NCBI RefSeq assembly: GCF_900142175.1
Contig: NZ_FQZX01000001.1
Span: forward strand, 1,240,001 to 1,304,000
Origin: Maribacter aquivivus
Lineage (GTDB): Bacteria; Bacteroidota; Bacteroidia; Flavobacteriales; Flavobacteriaceae
Direction of reading: 5' to 3'
DNA: 64,000 nucleotides
This document shows, piece by piece, positions 1 through 9,423 of this stretch. Position 1 is the first letter of the stretch. Every line of letters starts with the position of its first letter. Under the pieces are notes generated by a model, which was not told the DNA's origin, made no database searches, and saw nothing but the letters and a program-made list of their open reading frames with translations. The translations under genes and the position numbers were made by a program.

Positions 1-618
1 AATTATGAATTTGTATTTAGAGATAAATTATACATGTTTAATAATGCTGACGGATCTGCTTATCGGCTTAATTTTAAAGATAGTCTAGGCAATAGAATTG
101 AAGATAATTTTAAAAATGGTTCATTTAGTAGAACTATTAATGACAAAATAGTTGATCTCTCTGAAAAGGATATTTCAATACATAGTAATGCTTTAAATTC
201 GGTTATCTATTTTGCTACATTACCACATAAACTAAAAGATAAGGCAGTACATAAAGAAAATGTTGGTGAAACTGTTATTAAGGGTGAAGATTATGATGTT
301 ATAAGGGTCACTTTCGGTAAAGAAGGTGGTGGTAAAGACCACGACGATATTTTTATGTATTGGGTAAATAAAAAATCGAACTACATAAATTATCTAGCAT
401 ACAGCTATAGCACAAATGACGGTGGTGTACGTTTTAGAAGTGCTTATAACCCGAGAACTATTGATGGTATTCGTTTTCAAGATTACATAAATTGGGAAGC
501 TCCTATTGGTACTCCTTTAAAAGAACTTCCTGCCCTTTTCGAAAAAGATGAGTTGAAAGAGTTATCTAGAATAGAAACAGAAGATGTTCGTAACTTAAAT
601 GCAGAACATATAGAATAG
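1..618 (+). CDS. DUF6503-like secreted protein, 5'-truncated by window edge
   Basis: The frame is open to the first base of the window, so the true start and any signal peptide lie upstream; an internal ATG at 34 is not a convincing start because coding continues in front of it. The visible 205 residues are rich in Tyr, Asn, Lys and short alternating hydrophobic strands, and contain a YWVNKKSNYINYLAY stretch. This resembles the flavobacterial DUF6503 family of secreted or lipoprotein-type beta-rich proteins, whose role is unknown to me. The family assignment is from memory of sequence style and is tentative. The gene ends about 100 nt before mutA and no terminator hairpin is obvious between them. 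Confidence 0.7.
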   Translation, partial: NYEFVFRDKLYMFNNADGSAYRLNFKDSLGNRIEDNFKNGSFSRTINDKIVDLSEKDISIHSNALNSVIYFATLPHKLKDKAVHKENVGETVIKGEDYDVIRVTFGKEGGGKDHDDIFMYWVNKKSNYINYLAYSYSTNDGGVRFRSAYNPRTIDGIRFQDYINWEAPIGTPLKELPALFEKDELKELSRIETEDVRNLNAEHIE

Positions 619-724
619 GGTCATTCTAGAACACAATTTACTTATCGTATCTTTGAAAGACTGTGTTTGATTCTTTTTCAACGCACATTAAACAAACTTG
701 TTTTTTAATTAAACTCCGTCTTGT

Positions 725-2098
725 ATGAAGGGTAAGACCTTATTTGAAAATTTCAATCCCGTTTCTGAAAAAGAATGGAAACAGAAAATTCAATATGATT
801 TAAAGGGGAAAGATTATAACGAAGAAGTGGTATGGAATTCTCCTGAAGGTATTAAAGTAAAACCTTTTTACCATGCAGAAGATTTAGAGCACATAACAGT
901 TACCTCTTCTCATATTACTTCTTGGAATATTGGACAGGCAATCTACTCAGGTAATGCCATAATGGCTAATGAAAAGGCACTGAAATATATAGCAAAAGGA
1001 GCTGAAGCTATTCGGTTTGTTATTCCTACTGATGTAGTAGATGGGGCTACTCTTTTGAACAATATTGACTTAAATGCTGTCAATGTCTATTTTGATATGC
1101 AATTTTTGTCTAAAGATTACATTACTAAAACGCTAGATAAGGTTACTGATTCTAAAAAGATTCATTTTCAAATTGATCCTATTGGTCATTTGGCAAAATC
1201 AGGGAACTGGTATGAATCTATGCCTTCAGATATTAATCTAGTTAATGATCTGGCAGCACTTAATATTGACAATTTATTGAGTGTAGATGTATCTCTTTAC
1301 CAAAATGCTGGTGCAGATATGGTGCAACAATTGGCAGATGCCTTATCTCATGCCAATGAATATTTAAATATTTTACAAGAGCGCGGAAATCTCGCTAAAC
1401 TTAAGAGCGTAGATTTTAAGGTAGCTGTAGGGGGTAATTATTTCTTTGAAATTGCGAAGATAAAAGCGTTGCGTAATCTTTGGAACGTTCTTGCCCAAGC
1501 ATATGATATTGCTGTTCCATGTCACATTATTACACAGCCTTCTAGACGAAATAAAACAATTTACGATTATAATGTAAACTTGCTTAGAACTACTACCGAA
1601 TGCATGTCTGCGGTACTAGGCGGGTCTGATGCTGTATTTAATTTAAATTATAATTCAGAATATAAAAAAGATAATGACTTTGCAGAACGTATAGCTTTTA
1701 ATCAGCTTATTTTATTGAAAGAAGAAAGCTATTTTGATAAAGTGGAAAATCCGGCAGAAGGCAGTTATTATATTGAAACCATAAGCGCGCAATTAGCTGA
1801 GAAAGCATTGATTTTGTTTAAGGCAATTGAAAAGGATGGCGGATTCTTAAAACAACTAAAAAATCATACGATTCAGAATAGAATTGCTGATAGTGCTCAA
1901 AAGCAACAAGAGAAATTCAATACTAAGAAAACAGTTTTGGTAGGTTCTAATGCGTATCAAAATGAGAATGATAAAATGGCGCAGGAAATAGAACTGTATC
2001 CGTTCGTAAAAAAGAATCCTCGAAAAACATTGATTACTCCGATTATCGAAAAACGATTGGCAGAAGAACTAGAGCAAAACCGTTTATCTCATGAGTAG
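725..2098 (+). CDS. mutA: Methylmalonyl-CoA mutase small (non-catalytic) subunit
   Basis: This is the partner subunit of adenosylcobalamin-dependent methylmalonyl-CoA mutase, which interconverts succinyl-CoA and (R)-methylmalonyl-CoA in propionate metabolism. The 457 residues follow the mutase TIM-barrel fold, with the family signatures [17 protein letters not shown] (residues about 237-253) and [12 protein letters not shown]. It lacks a DxHxxG cobalamin ligand motif, as expected for the small subunit. It is also much shorter than the roughly 600-residue small subunits known elsewhere: it ends soon after the barrel and has no C-terminal flavodoxin-like B12-domain relic. The start is ATG with no clear ribosome site. 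The last 8 nt overlap the mutB start (ATGAGTAG), which implies translational coupling and equal subunit supply. Confidence 0.93.
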   Translation: MKGKTLFENFNPVSEKEWKQKIQYDLKGKDYNEEVVWNSPEGIKVKPFYHAEDLEHITVTSSHITSWNIGQAIYSGNAIMANEKALKYIAKGAEAIRFVIPTDVVDGATLLNNIDLNAVNVYFDMQFLSKDYITKTLDKVTDSKKIHFQIDPIGHLAKSGNWYESMPSDINLVNDLAALNIDNLLSVDVSLYQNAGADMVQQLADALSHANEYLNILQERGNLAKLKSVDFKVAVGGNYFFEIAKIKALRNLWNVLAQAYDIAVPCHIITQPSRRNKTIYDYNVNLLRTTTECMSAVLGGSDAVFNLNYNSEYKKDNDFAERIAFNQLILLKEESYFDKVENPAEGSYYIETISAQLAEKALILFKAIEKDGGFLKQLKNHTIQNRIADSAQKQQEKFNTKKTVLVGSNAYQNENDKMAQEIELYPFVKKNPRKTLITPIIEKRLAEELEQNRLSHE

Positions 2099-4253
2099 AA
2101 AAGATTTGCAACATATTCAATTGAATGATTCGGTATTACCTGATAATATTCAGAAGAATGGTACTTTAGAAACAGAAGAATCAACATTTACTACGGCAGA
2201 AACAATTTCATTAAAAAAGAAATATGCTAAAGAGGATATAGCTGATATAGAGCATTTAAATTTTGCTGCAGGTATACCACCATTTCTACGTGGACCATAT
2301 TCCACCATGTATGTATTGCGCCCATGGACTATTAGACAGTATGCTGGGTTTTCAACTGCTAAAGAAAGTAATGAGTTTTATAGAAAGAATTTAAAAGCAG
2401 GTCAGAAGGGATTATCGGTCGCCTTTGATTTACCTACCCACAGAGGTTATGATAGTGATCATGAAAGAGTAGTGGGCGATGTAGGTAAAGCAGGTGTTGC
2501 CATAGATAGTGTTGAAGATATGAAAATACTCTTTGATGGTATTCCCCTAAACGAAATGTCTGTTTCTATGACCATGAATGGTGCGGTATTGCCAATAATG
2601 GCATTTTATATCGTGGCAGCAGAAGAACAAGGTGTTTCGTTAGATAAGTTAGCAGGTACTATACAGAATGATATTCTTAAGGAATTTATGGTGCGGAACA
2701 CCTATATCTACCCGCCGAAACCATCTATGCAATTAGTTGCAGATATATTTGAGTACACCAGTAAATACATGCCTAAATTTAATAGTATTAGTATTTCTGG
2801 GTATCATATGCACGAAGCTGGAGCCCCGGCACATTTAGAGTTGGCGTATACACTTTCTGACGGATTAGAATATATTAGAACAGGAATAAAAGCGGGATTA
2901 CAGATTGATGATTTTGCACCGCGACTTTCCTTTTTCTGGGGAATAGGCATGAATCACTTTATGGAGATTGCTAAAATGCGGGCAGCAAGAATGCTTTGGG
3001 CAAAAGTGGTGAAAGAATTTAATCCGAAGAACGAAAAATCGTTAATGCTAAGAACGCATTGCCAAACTAGTGGTTGGAGTCTTACGGAGCAAGATCCATT
3101 TAACAATGTAGCAAGAACGACTATAGAAGCCTCTGCCGCTGTTTTTGGCGGTACGCAAAGCCTACATACAAATGCTTTAGATGAGGCAATAGCGTTGCCT
3201 ACAGATTTCTCTGCGCGTATTGCTAGAGAAACTCAGATATATCTTCAACAAGAAACGAATATTACCAAGACCGTAGACCCATGGGCAGGTAGTTATTATG
3301 TAGAGAAACTTACGGATGAGTTGGTGCATAAGGCTTGGGAATTAATGGAAGAGGTTGAGAATCTTGGTGGTATGACCAAGGCGATTGAAACTGGTTTTCC
3401 TAAAACTAGAATTGAAGAAGCTGCCGCTAGAAAACAGGCTCGAATAGATAGTCAGCAAGATGTAATTGTGGGCGTCAATAAATATCAATTGACAGAAGAA
3501 GATGAACTTCAAATTTTAGAAGTTGATAATAAAGAAGTTCGTAGACAGCAATTACAGCGATTAGATGAAATAAAGAAAAGTAGAAATACAGCTGTGGTTC
3601 ATGAAAAATTGAAAGCACTGACCATAGCGGCTAAAAGTAAACTTGAAGATGGCGATTCGCAAGAAAATTTATTAGCTTTAGCTGTAGATGCCGCAAGAGA
3701 AAGAGCCACTTTAGGCGAAATAAGTAGTGCTCTTGAAGAAGCATTTGGTAGACATAAGGCAATTATAAATTCATTTACAGGTGTGTATTCAAGAGAAATT
3801 AAAGATGATTCAAGTTTTAAAAGAGCACAAGAACTAGCTGATCAATTTGCAGAAAAAGATGGTCGTAGACCACGTATTATGGTCGCCAAAATGGGGCAAG
3901 ATGGTCATGATCGTGGAGCAAAAGTTGTGGCTACAGGGTATGCCGATTTAGGATTTGATGTAGATATAGGTCCGCTTTTTCAAACTCCGAAAGAAACGGC
4001 TAAGCAGGCGGTAGAAAATGATGTGCACATATTAGGAATTTCATCGCTCGCTGGCGGACATAAAACTTTAGTGCCAGAGGTGGTAAAGGAGCTTAAAAGC
4101 TATGGTCGCGAAGATATTATGGTTATTGTTGGCGGTGTAATACCTAAACAAGATTATGATTTTCTAAAAGAAGCTGGTGCTACTGCCGTATTTGGACCAG
4201 GTACCAAAATTAGTGATGCAGCTATACAATTGTTAGAATTACTTTTAGAGTAA
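2091..4253 (+). CDS. mutB: Methylmalonyl-CoA mutase large (catalytic) subunit
   Basis: This 720-residue protein is the catalytic, cobalamin-binding subunit, also called scpA. The N-terminal two thirds form the substrate barrel, with the signatures [19 protein letters not shown] (about residues 76-94) and [19 protein letters not shown]. The C-terminal domain (about residues 585-715) is the B12-binding flavodoxin fold with the base-off motif DGHDRG, in which His606 would be the lower axial cobalt ligand. It is also followed by the GISSLAGGH and VIVGGVIP elements of that fold. Length and motifs are complete, so the enzyme should be functional. It is co-transcribed with mutA, and a strong bidirectional terminator follows 20 nt after the stop. 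Confidence 0.96.
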   Translation: MSRKDLQHIQLNDSVLPDNIQKNGTLETEESTFTTAETISLKKKYAKEDIADIEHLNFAAGIPPFLRGPYSTMYVLRPWTIRQYAGFSTAKESNEFYRKNLKAGQKGLSVAFDLPTHRGYDSDHERVVGDVGKAGVAIDSVEDMKILFDGIPLNEMSVSMTMNGAVLPIMAFYIVAAEEQGVSLDKLAGTIQNDILKEFMVRNTYIYPPKPSMQLVADIFEYTSKYMPKFNSISISGYHMHEAGAPAHLELAYTLSDGLEYIRTGIKAGLQIDDFAPRLSFFWGIGMNHFMEIAKMRAARMLWAKVVKEFNPKNEKSLMLRTHCQTSGWSLTEQDPFNNVARTTIEASAAVFGGTQSLHTNALDEAIALPTDFSARIARETQIYLQQETNITKTVDPWAGSYYVEKLTDELVHKAWELMEEVENLGGMTKAIETGFPKTRIEEAAARKQARIDSQQDVIVGVNKYQLTEEDELQILEVDNKEVRRQQLQRLDEIKKSRNTAVVHEKLKALTIAAKSKLEDGDSQENLLALAVDAARERATLGEISSALEEAFGRHKAIINSFTGVYSREIKDDSSFKRAQELADQFAEKDGRRPRIMVAKMGQDGHDRGAKVVATGYADLGFDVDIGPLFQTPKETAKQAVENDVHILGISSLAGGHKTLVPEVVKELKSYGREDIMVIVGGVIPKQDYDFLKEAGATAVFGPGTKISDAAIQLLELLLE

Positions 4254-4273
4254 AAACTGATATTAAATCAAAT

Positions 4274-4310
4274 AAAAAATGCCGAGCAATTCAATTGCTC
4301 GGCATTTTTT
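4274..4310. terminator. Bidirectional intrinsic terminator between mutB and MFS gene
   Basis: Perfect 17-bp inverted repeat with a 3-nt loop; the GCCGAGCAAT core is flanked by A6 on the left and T6 on the right, so both strands give a hairpin followed by a U-tract. It sits between two convergent genes and can end both transcripts. Confidence 0.9.
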
Positions 4311-4326
4311 ATATTAATCGTAGTAG

Positions 4327-5571
4327 TTACGCAGTGGCAACCTCTACATTACTTTCTTTATTCTTTAACCAGAAGTATAGAATGGTAAATAGAACTATTA
4401 AGATAGCAGGAAACAAAACCATGGTGCCTAAAGTTTCTTGACCTGAAATCAACTCTAATTCATCACCTGTAAATCCTTGTGCTTCAGCCGTTGCTCTGTC
4501 AGCATCGATCCATCCACCAATAATAGGTTGAAAGATAGAAGATGAGAACATACCTATTGCACCTATGATAGACATGCCCAAAGCACCTGTTTTAGGAGTT
4601 TTTGTTGCGGCTAATCCAATCATGTTTGGCCAGAAGTAAGCAACACCAAGTGCAAATATTACAGCAGCAACATAAGCCATAGCTCCTGTTTGTGTGCTAA
4701 ATAAATAGATACCTAAAGTTGCTAAAATCGCAGAACCTAATAGAACTCCCGTTTGGTTAAATTTTGCAACCATGCTTCCTCCAAAGAAACGTGCTACAGC
4801 CATTAACCCTGCAGTTAAGGCTAAAATTAAAGTTGGCTCAGCTCCACTTTTAGAAAGAATAAGACCAACCCATTGGTTTGGTCCAAATTCTGAAATTGCA
4901 GTAAGTGCCATACATATTCCTATAAATAAGAATAGGGGAGTAAACATTCCTTTTAAGTTTCCGCTAATAGTAGCAGCTTCTTCAATTTTTGCTTTAGGCC
5001 AAGTTTGACCATAAAACAAAAATGCATAAATAACAGCTGGTATTAATAACAACCATACTTGGCTTTGACCAATGATACCGAAATCTGTCATAAAACCAGA
5101 TAGCAAGCTACCTACAGCTATACCGCCAGGAAACCACATGTGAAACCTATTTAGCATCGTACTCATTCTATTACCTTTATACGCATCTGCAATCATTGGG
5201 TTACAAGCAGCTTCTGTACACCCATTACCAAGACCTATTAATAAGTTTGCTATTAAAAGCCCCATATAACTACCTGAAAAAATCAAGAGTAAAATACCAA
5301 CGGCATGTGCGAAAAATGCAAATTGCATAATTACTTTTCCTCCTACTTTATGATAAATTAAGCCACCGATTACCATTGCAATTGGGAAACCTAAAAACCA
5401 CATAGAGGTTATTAGTCCAGCTTGACTGGCGCTTAATTCTAATTCGGTTTTTAATTGGTCTAGTATACCTGCTGCAATAGCAAAAGAGAATGCCGTGGTA
5501 ATTAATGCGAAACAGCTGGCATAAAAGAGCCTATTTGCATTTACTTTAGAAGTTGAGTTAGAACTGTCCAT
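4327..5571 (-). CDS. MFS transporter, sugar-permease (FucP-like) type
   Basis: This 414-residue polytopic inner-membrane protein has about 12 hydrophobic helices and the MFS halves separated near residues 190-210. The loop after helix 2 has a degenerate MFS motif (GGLIYHKVGGK, about residues 63-73). Features such as LLIGLGNGCTEAACNPMIADAY and a short charged C-terminus resemble fucose/glucose-galactose-type permeases common in Bacteroidota, but the substrate cannot be assigned. It stands alone, convergent with mutB and divergent from the RidA-like gene; no sugar catabolic genes are adjacent. The start is ATG, and the 230-nt divergent intergenic region upstream should hold promoters for both genes. 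Confidence 0.85.
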   Translation of the reverse strand: MDSSNSTSKVNANRLFYASCFALITTAFSFAIAAGILDQLKTELELSASQAGLITSMWFLGFPIAMVIGGLIYHKVGGKVIMQFAFFAHAVGILLLIFSGSYMGLLIANLLIGLGNGCTEAACNPMIADAYKGNRMSTMLNRFHMWFPGGIAVGSLLSGFMTDFGIIGQSQVWLLLIPAVIYAFLFYGQTWPKAKIEEAATISGNLKGMFTPLFLFIGICMALTAISEFGPNQWVGLILSKSGAEPTLILALTAGLMAVARFFGGSMVAKFNQTGVLLGSAILATLGIYLFSTQTGAMAYVAAVIFALGVAYFWPNMIGLAATKTPKTGALGMSIIGAIGMFSSSIFQPIIGGWIDADRATAEAQGFTGDELELISGQETLGTMVLFPAILIVLFTILYFWLKNKESNVEVATA

Positions 5572-5809
5572 ATTTAAATTGATTTAGTTGTTGTTTTGCA
5601 TAATTTGCTAAACTAATAAAAATGAAATAATATCGGTGCTTTTTTAGTAAAATGATACCTTAAGTACGACAGAAAGCACAAAAAATAGTATTTACATAAT
5701 TTTTACTGTTTTTTATGCAATACATTTTATATCGATTTTAGGGGTATTGTGTTGATAATGAAGTATTAGGTAACTTGTAGTCTAAATAATCACCTTTAAT
5801 TTGAAAAAT

Positions 5810-6382
5810 ATGAAATACTGTGTTTTAATGCTTTTAGCCACTTTTGTACTGAGTTGTGGAGATATAGATAGGGCTGTGAGTGAAGAAAATGAAACCACGA
5901 GTGCTAAAGTGGATACTAATTACAACCCAGAAGCTGTTTTAGATAGTTTAGGGATTGTATTACGCGATCAAGGTACACCAGTTGCAAATTATGTGCATGC
6001 GGTAAGAACAGGCAATCTGATGTTTTTAGCGGGTAAGGGTCCAAAACAGGCTAATGGTGAAAATATTATTGGAAAATTAGGCGATAGCTTAACTATAGAT
6101 CAAGGTTATCAAGCTGCTCGTGAGGTTGGTATTAATCAGTTGTCGGTTTTAAAAGCTGAACTTGGTGATCTTAATAAAGTGAAAAGAATTGTTAGTGTGC
6201 ATGGTATGGTTAATGCCTCACCAGATTTTAAAGATCACTCTAAAGTAATTAATGGCTATTCAGATTTAATTGTTGCTGTTTTTGGGGATAAAGGAAAACA
6301 TGCACGCGCTGCCGTAGGAATGGGTTCTTTACCTGGTAATATGGCAGTTGAGGTTGAGATGGTTGTTGAGGTTTATGAATAA
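5810..6382 (+). CDS. RidA (YjgF/YER057c)-family protein with lipoprotein signal
   Basis: The C-terminal about 130 residues are a RidA/L-PSP domain, with VHAVRTGNLMFLAG at its N-end and ARAAVGMGSLPGNMAVEVE at the end. The latter retains the arginine that binds substrate carboxylate in canonical RidA. RidA proteins deaminate reactive 2-aminoacrylate-type enamines in the cytoplasm. Unusually, this one begins with a hydrophobic segment ending in VLSC, a lipobox that predicts export and lipid anchoring. I place the start at ATG 5810; an in-frame TTG nine nt upstream is also possible but adds only MKN. Substrate in the envelope is unknown. It is a single gene with no clear operon partner. Confidence 0.85.
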   Translation: MKYCVLMLLATFVLSCGDIDRAVSEENETTSAKVDTNYNPEAVLDSLGIVLRDQGTPVANYVHAVRTGNLMFLAGKGPKQANGENIIGKLGDSLTIDQGYQAAREVGINQLSVLKAELGDLNKVKRIVSVHGMVNASPDFKDHSKVINGYSDLIVAVFGDKGKHARAAVGMGSLPGNMAVEVEMVVEVYE

Positions 6383-6442
6383 ACTTTTTTTCTGGTATAC
6401 AGTGATGACTAATGTATCTAAGTACAACTGACCTTTGCTAAT

Positions 6443-6535
6443 CTAATTCTTGTTCTCACTAAAAATAAATACTACCAAAAAGGCTACAATTAAACAAATT
6501 GCGAAAAACCCGAAAAGATTAATATAGTTAGACAT
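6443..6535 (-). CDS. Possible 30-residue single-pass membrane microprotein
   Basis: An ATG-initiated 30-codon frame lies in the 313-nt gap between the RidA-like gene and the next minus-strand gene. The peptide has a short polar N-terminus (MSNYIN), one continuous hydrophobic helix of about 20 residues (LFGFFAICLIVAFLVVFIF) and a charged C-tail (SENKN), exactly the layout of bacterial small membrane proteins. No ribosome-binding site is obvious and I recognise no family. The amphipathic order hydrophobic core/charged tail is what supports it; chance occurrence in AT-rich DNA remains possible. Confidence 0.4.
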   Translation of the reverse strand: MSNYINLFGFFAICLIVAFLVVFIFSENKN

Positions 6536-6695
6536 AAGTAGGAATTTTCAGCTAAACTATAAAAAGTATAACAGGGCTATAGTGTTCTTTTGGTATTTTC
6601 GATGAATGGTAGCGTTTTTATAGTTCTATATTGATTACCTATTAATACACACCTTTATTAGTGGGTGTTTTGGGGAATGAAAACCTGTTTTTTGG

Positions 6696-7445
6696 TTATA
6701 ACCCCATCACTATTCTTTTGCTCCAAATCTCATACATAGGTTCTCCTTTGCTGTTTTTACCTGTATGGTGCCAGTCATCACCTTCAAGTTTGTAATTAAA
6801 TTCTAATTGTGCACCAACTCTAGAATTGTCTTTAGAGAAGAATTCTATTTGTTCTTTATATATCCCATTTTCGGCTGAGTAGGTACCGCCGCCAGTTCCT
6901 GAAAATTTAAAAGACTCTGTATCGTAGGCTATCCACTGAAAGGTATTGTCCATTAAAAGTTTTAAGGTTTTTCTTGTGTTTTCTTCACCTCTTCTTTTTT
7001 GACCGGTATCTGGTCCTCTAGTTGCAAAAAGCCAAGCACCATCTAAATCTTGAGTTGCAGGAAAAATAGGTGCTAAAGTTAGCTGTTGAAACCAATTCAT
7101 TTTAAGCTTCTCGCCATCCATCTCAATAGGAATAGAAAGTTGCCTTAGGGCATCATTTTCGAAGTCAGAATTAAATTCTAAAAGAACCACTAAAAGGGTG
7201 TTCGATGATGTGTTTTCAATTTGAATAAATCCTCCTACAGTTTTTATGAATTTTGCAGGTTCAATTTCATATTCATTATAAATAAAAAAGTCATCATTTA
7301 TCTTCACTTGATGCACGGTTTTTAAGCCATTATTTTCAATAGTATCTGTGTAAATTCCGGGTGGAATTTGACCATAAATCACCAAGTTGATGGCAAAGAA
7401 CAAAAAAACAGAAATGTATTTACTTTTTGTATGGATTTTTTTCAT
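6696..7445 (-). CDS. Secreted protein of unknown function
   Basis: The 249-residue product starts with a basic N-terminus and a hydrophobic stretch (YISVFLFFAINLVIYG) followed by Q, typical of a Bacteroidota signal peptide, so it is probably periplasmic or outer-membrane associated. The mature part falls into two halves: residues 28-125 and 130-249. The second begins LDGAWLFATRGPD and continues with beta-strand-like segments, GTGGGTYS and DDWHHTGKNSKGEPMYEIW. It has the look of a lipocalin-like or fatty-acid-binding-like small barrel, but I do not recognise an enzyme motif. It is monocistronic, with AT-rich flanks. Confidence 0.8.
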   Translation of the reverse strand: MKKIHTKSKYISVFLFFAINLVIYGQIPPGIYTDTIENNGLKTVHQVKINDDFFIYNEYEIEPAKFIKTVGGFIQIENTSSNTLLVVLLEFNSDFENDALRQLSIPIEMDGEKLKMNWFQQLTLAPIFPATQDLDGAWLFATRGPDTGQKRRGEENTRKTLKLLMDNTFQWIAYDTESFKFSGTGGGTYSAENGIYKEQIEFFSKDNSRVGAQLEFNYKLEGDDWHHTGKNSKGEPMYEIWSKRIVMGL

Positions 7446-7643
7446 TTTTTCATTTTTTAAACGTGTATTTTAAAGTATTAAAAATAAGATAGTTATAGAT
7501 TTTTTGGATGAAAATTTTAAAAAATATGTCGCTGGTCGTAAAAAAAATAAAAAACCTTGTTTTTTCAATTTTTTTGATTTCATTTGTCCTGTTCTAATAC
7601 ACTGCTTTGTGTAGTAGAGATTTCAAGCTTTTAGCTGAACATT

Positions 7644-7817
7644 ATGTATCGTTTTTCTATGTTCGGGTTTGAGGGAAATTGGAAGTGTTTCCCACAAATG
7701 GCTTATCAGATAGGTTGCCGATTAATTAAGCAAACTTCCAACACATTTTCTGCAATTATGCAAAGTCAGCATGATTACTTTTTTATACCTACTACTCAGA
7801 AGCAAATTCTAGTGTGA
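7644..7817 (+). CDS. Candidate leader ORF (57 codons) upstream of speA
   Basis: An ATG-started frame of 57 codons ends 100 nt before speA in an otherwise gene-free 472-nt stretch. The peptide (MYRFSMFGFEGNWKCFPQ at its start) is not low-complexity and matches nothing I recognise. Because it precedes arginine decarboxylase on the same strand and overlaps a potential RNA pseudoknot, a regulatory leader peptide is conceivable, by analogy with the ornithine-sensing speFL leader of enterobacteria. It could equally be a chance frame. Confidence 0.25.
   Translation: MYRFSMFGFEGNWKCFPQMAYQIGCRLIKQTSNTFSAIMQSQHDYFFIPTTQKQILV
7673..7741 (+). promoter_or_regulatory. Potential H-type pseudoknot in the speA leader
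   Basis: GGGAAA (7673-7678) pairs with TTTCCC (7688-7693), leaving the 9-nt loop TTGGAAGTG. Eight loop bases, TTGGAAGT (7679-7686), are perfectly complementary to ACTTCCAA at 7734-7741. Together they could fold as a pseudoknot in the speA mRNA leader. This is base-pairing read by eye; no known riboswitch class is recognised. Confidence 0.22.
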
Positions 7818-7853
7818 TTTCTCACCTAATAAAGTTACGTTTTCTTAACTTTA

Positions 7854-7865
7854 AGTCTATAGACT
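7854..7865. promoter_or_regulatory. Perfect palindrome 53 nt before speA
   Basis: AGTCTATAGACT is a perfect 12-bp palindrome, itself flanked by AACT on the left (7847-7850) and AGTT on the right (7866-7869) as an outer inverted pair. Its position just ahead of the speA start suits a dimeric regulator site, but no regulator is encoded nearby. Confidence 0.22.
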
Positions 7866-7917
7866 AGTTGCTATATTTATCATAATCATATTTTATCATT
7901 ATTTAATATTCAATTTC

Positions 7918-9330
7918 ATGAATACCAAATACATTGATCTTATAGATCAAACTTACTATTTTCCACAAGAAGAGTTTAATTTAGATGGCGAACACCTACA
8001 GTTTCACGGCATACCTTTAAACGAGCTTGTTGAGCAATACGGTAGCCCATTAAAATTCACCTATTTACCGAAGATTTCTGAGAATATTCTGAGAGCCAAA
8101 AACTGGTTTGCAAATGCCATAGAGAAGAATAACTATAAAGGTAAATATCATTATTGTTATTGTACTAAAAGTTCGCATTTTCAACATGTAATGCATGAAG
8201 CGCTTAAGAACGAGATTCATATGGAAACCTCTTCTGCTTTTGATATCAATATTATAGAAAAGCTTAAGAAAGATGGTAAATTAACTGATCAAACGTATGT
8301 AATCTGTAATGGATTCAAGCGCGAAAAATACATTGATAATATTGCTCGTTTAATCAATAACGGTCACCAAAACTGTGTGCCTATTATCGATAATTACGAA
8401 GAAATAGATTTATTATCAGATGCTATTAACGATACTTTTAAAGTAGGTATTCGTATAGCATCAGAAGAAGAGCCAAAATTCGAGTTCTATACTTCTCGTT
8501 TAGGTATTGGCTACAAAAACATTGTTCCGTTTTATGAAAACCAAATAAAAGATAATGATAAGGTAGAGCTGAAGATGCTTCACTTTTTTATCAATACCGG
8601 TATTCGTGACAATGCGTATTATTGGAACGAGCTTGTAAAATGCTTAAAAGTATATGTTCGTTTAAAGAAAATGTGCCCATCATTAGATAGTTTGAACATT
8701 GGTGGCGGTTTTCCAATTAAAAACTCATTGGCTTTCGAGTACGATTACCAATACATGATTAATGAGATTTTAAACCAGATCAATATAACTTGTTCAGAGG
8801 CAGATGTTCCAGTGCCTCACATTTTTACTGAATTCGGTAGTTTCACCGTAGGTGAAAGTGGTGGTGCCATTTATGAGATTTTATACCAGAAGCAGCAGAA
8901 CGATCGTGAGAAATGGAATATGATAGATTCATCTTTCATAACCACATTACCGGATACTTGGGCAATCAATAAAAGATTTATCATGTTGCCTATTAATCGT
9001 TGGAACGATGAATATGAGCGTGTATTGTTAGGCGGATTGACTTGTGATAGCGATGATTACTATAATAGCGAGCAAAATATGAACGCTATTTATTTACCAA
9101 AATATAAGAGAGAGAAACCATTGTATATCGGCTTTTTTAACACAGGTGCTTATCAAGAGTCTATTGGCGGGTATGGCGGTTTACAACACTGTTTAATTCC
9201 GCAACCAAAGCATATATTGATTGATAAAGATGAAAACGGTAATTTTACTTATAAGCAATTTAGAGCTCAGCAAAAGGCAGAAGACCTACTAGATATTTTA
9301 GGATATGATGTTACCGCTGAAGATGAATAA
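7918..9330 (+). CDS. speA: Arginine decarboxylase, PLP-dependent (short fold-III type)
   Basis: The 470-residue protein is an alanine-racemase-fold decarboxylase. The PLP lysine is probably Lys84 in YCTKSSHF. LNIGGGFPIKNS (phosphate-binding loop), HIFTEFGSFTVGESG and LLGGLTCDSDD (catalytic cysteine region) follow in family order. Arginine is converted to agmatine, the first step of putrescine synthesis. It is shorter than the 630-660-residue enterobacterial SpeA, which is normal for Bacteroidota. The next gene encodes agmatinase, which strongly supports arginine rather than diaminopimelate as substrate. The start is ATG. The upstream 472 nt carry candidate leader features. Confidence 0.92.
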   Translation: MNTKYIDLIDQTYYFPQEEFNLDGEHLQFHGIPLNELVEQYGSPLKFTYLPKISENILRAKNWFANAIEKNNYKGKYHYCYCTKSSHFQHVMHEALKNEIHMETSSAFDINIIEKLKKDGKLTDQTYVICNGFKREKYIDNIARLINNGHQNCVPIIDNYEEIDLLSDAINDTFKVGIRIASEEEPKFEFYTSRLGIGYKNIVPFYENQIKDNDKVELKMLHFFINTGIRDNAYYWNELVKCLKVYVRLKKMCPSLDSLNIGGGFPIKNSLAFEYDYQYMINEILNQINITCSEADVPVPHIFTEFGSFTVGESGGAIYEILYQKQQNDREKWNMIDSSFITTLPDTWAINKRFIMLPINRWNDEYERVLLGGLTCDSDDYYNSEQNMNAIYLPKYKREKPLYIGFFNTGAYQESIGGYGGLQHCLIPQPKHILIDKDENGNFTYKQFRAQQKAEDLLDILGYDVTAEDE

Positions 9331-9423
9331 AAATTGTTTGATAACAACGACTGATAGTTACAGAAATACGTATATAAAATTGAAAATAGTACTAAAAAAC
9401 CATTTAATAATAGCTAAAATATC

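Noticed and set aside
4772..5008. Plus-strand frame of 78 codons inside the MFS gene
   Set aside because: It lies wholly within a well-supported minus-strand gene and has composition of an antisense shadow; the same holds for the many frames over the mutase, M28, BNR, tex, metG and mfd genes.
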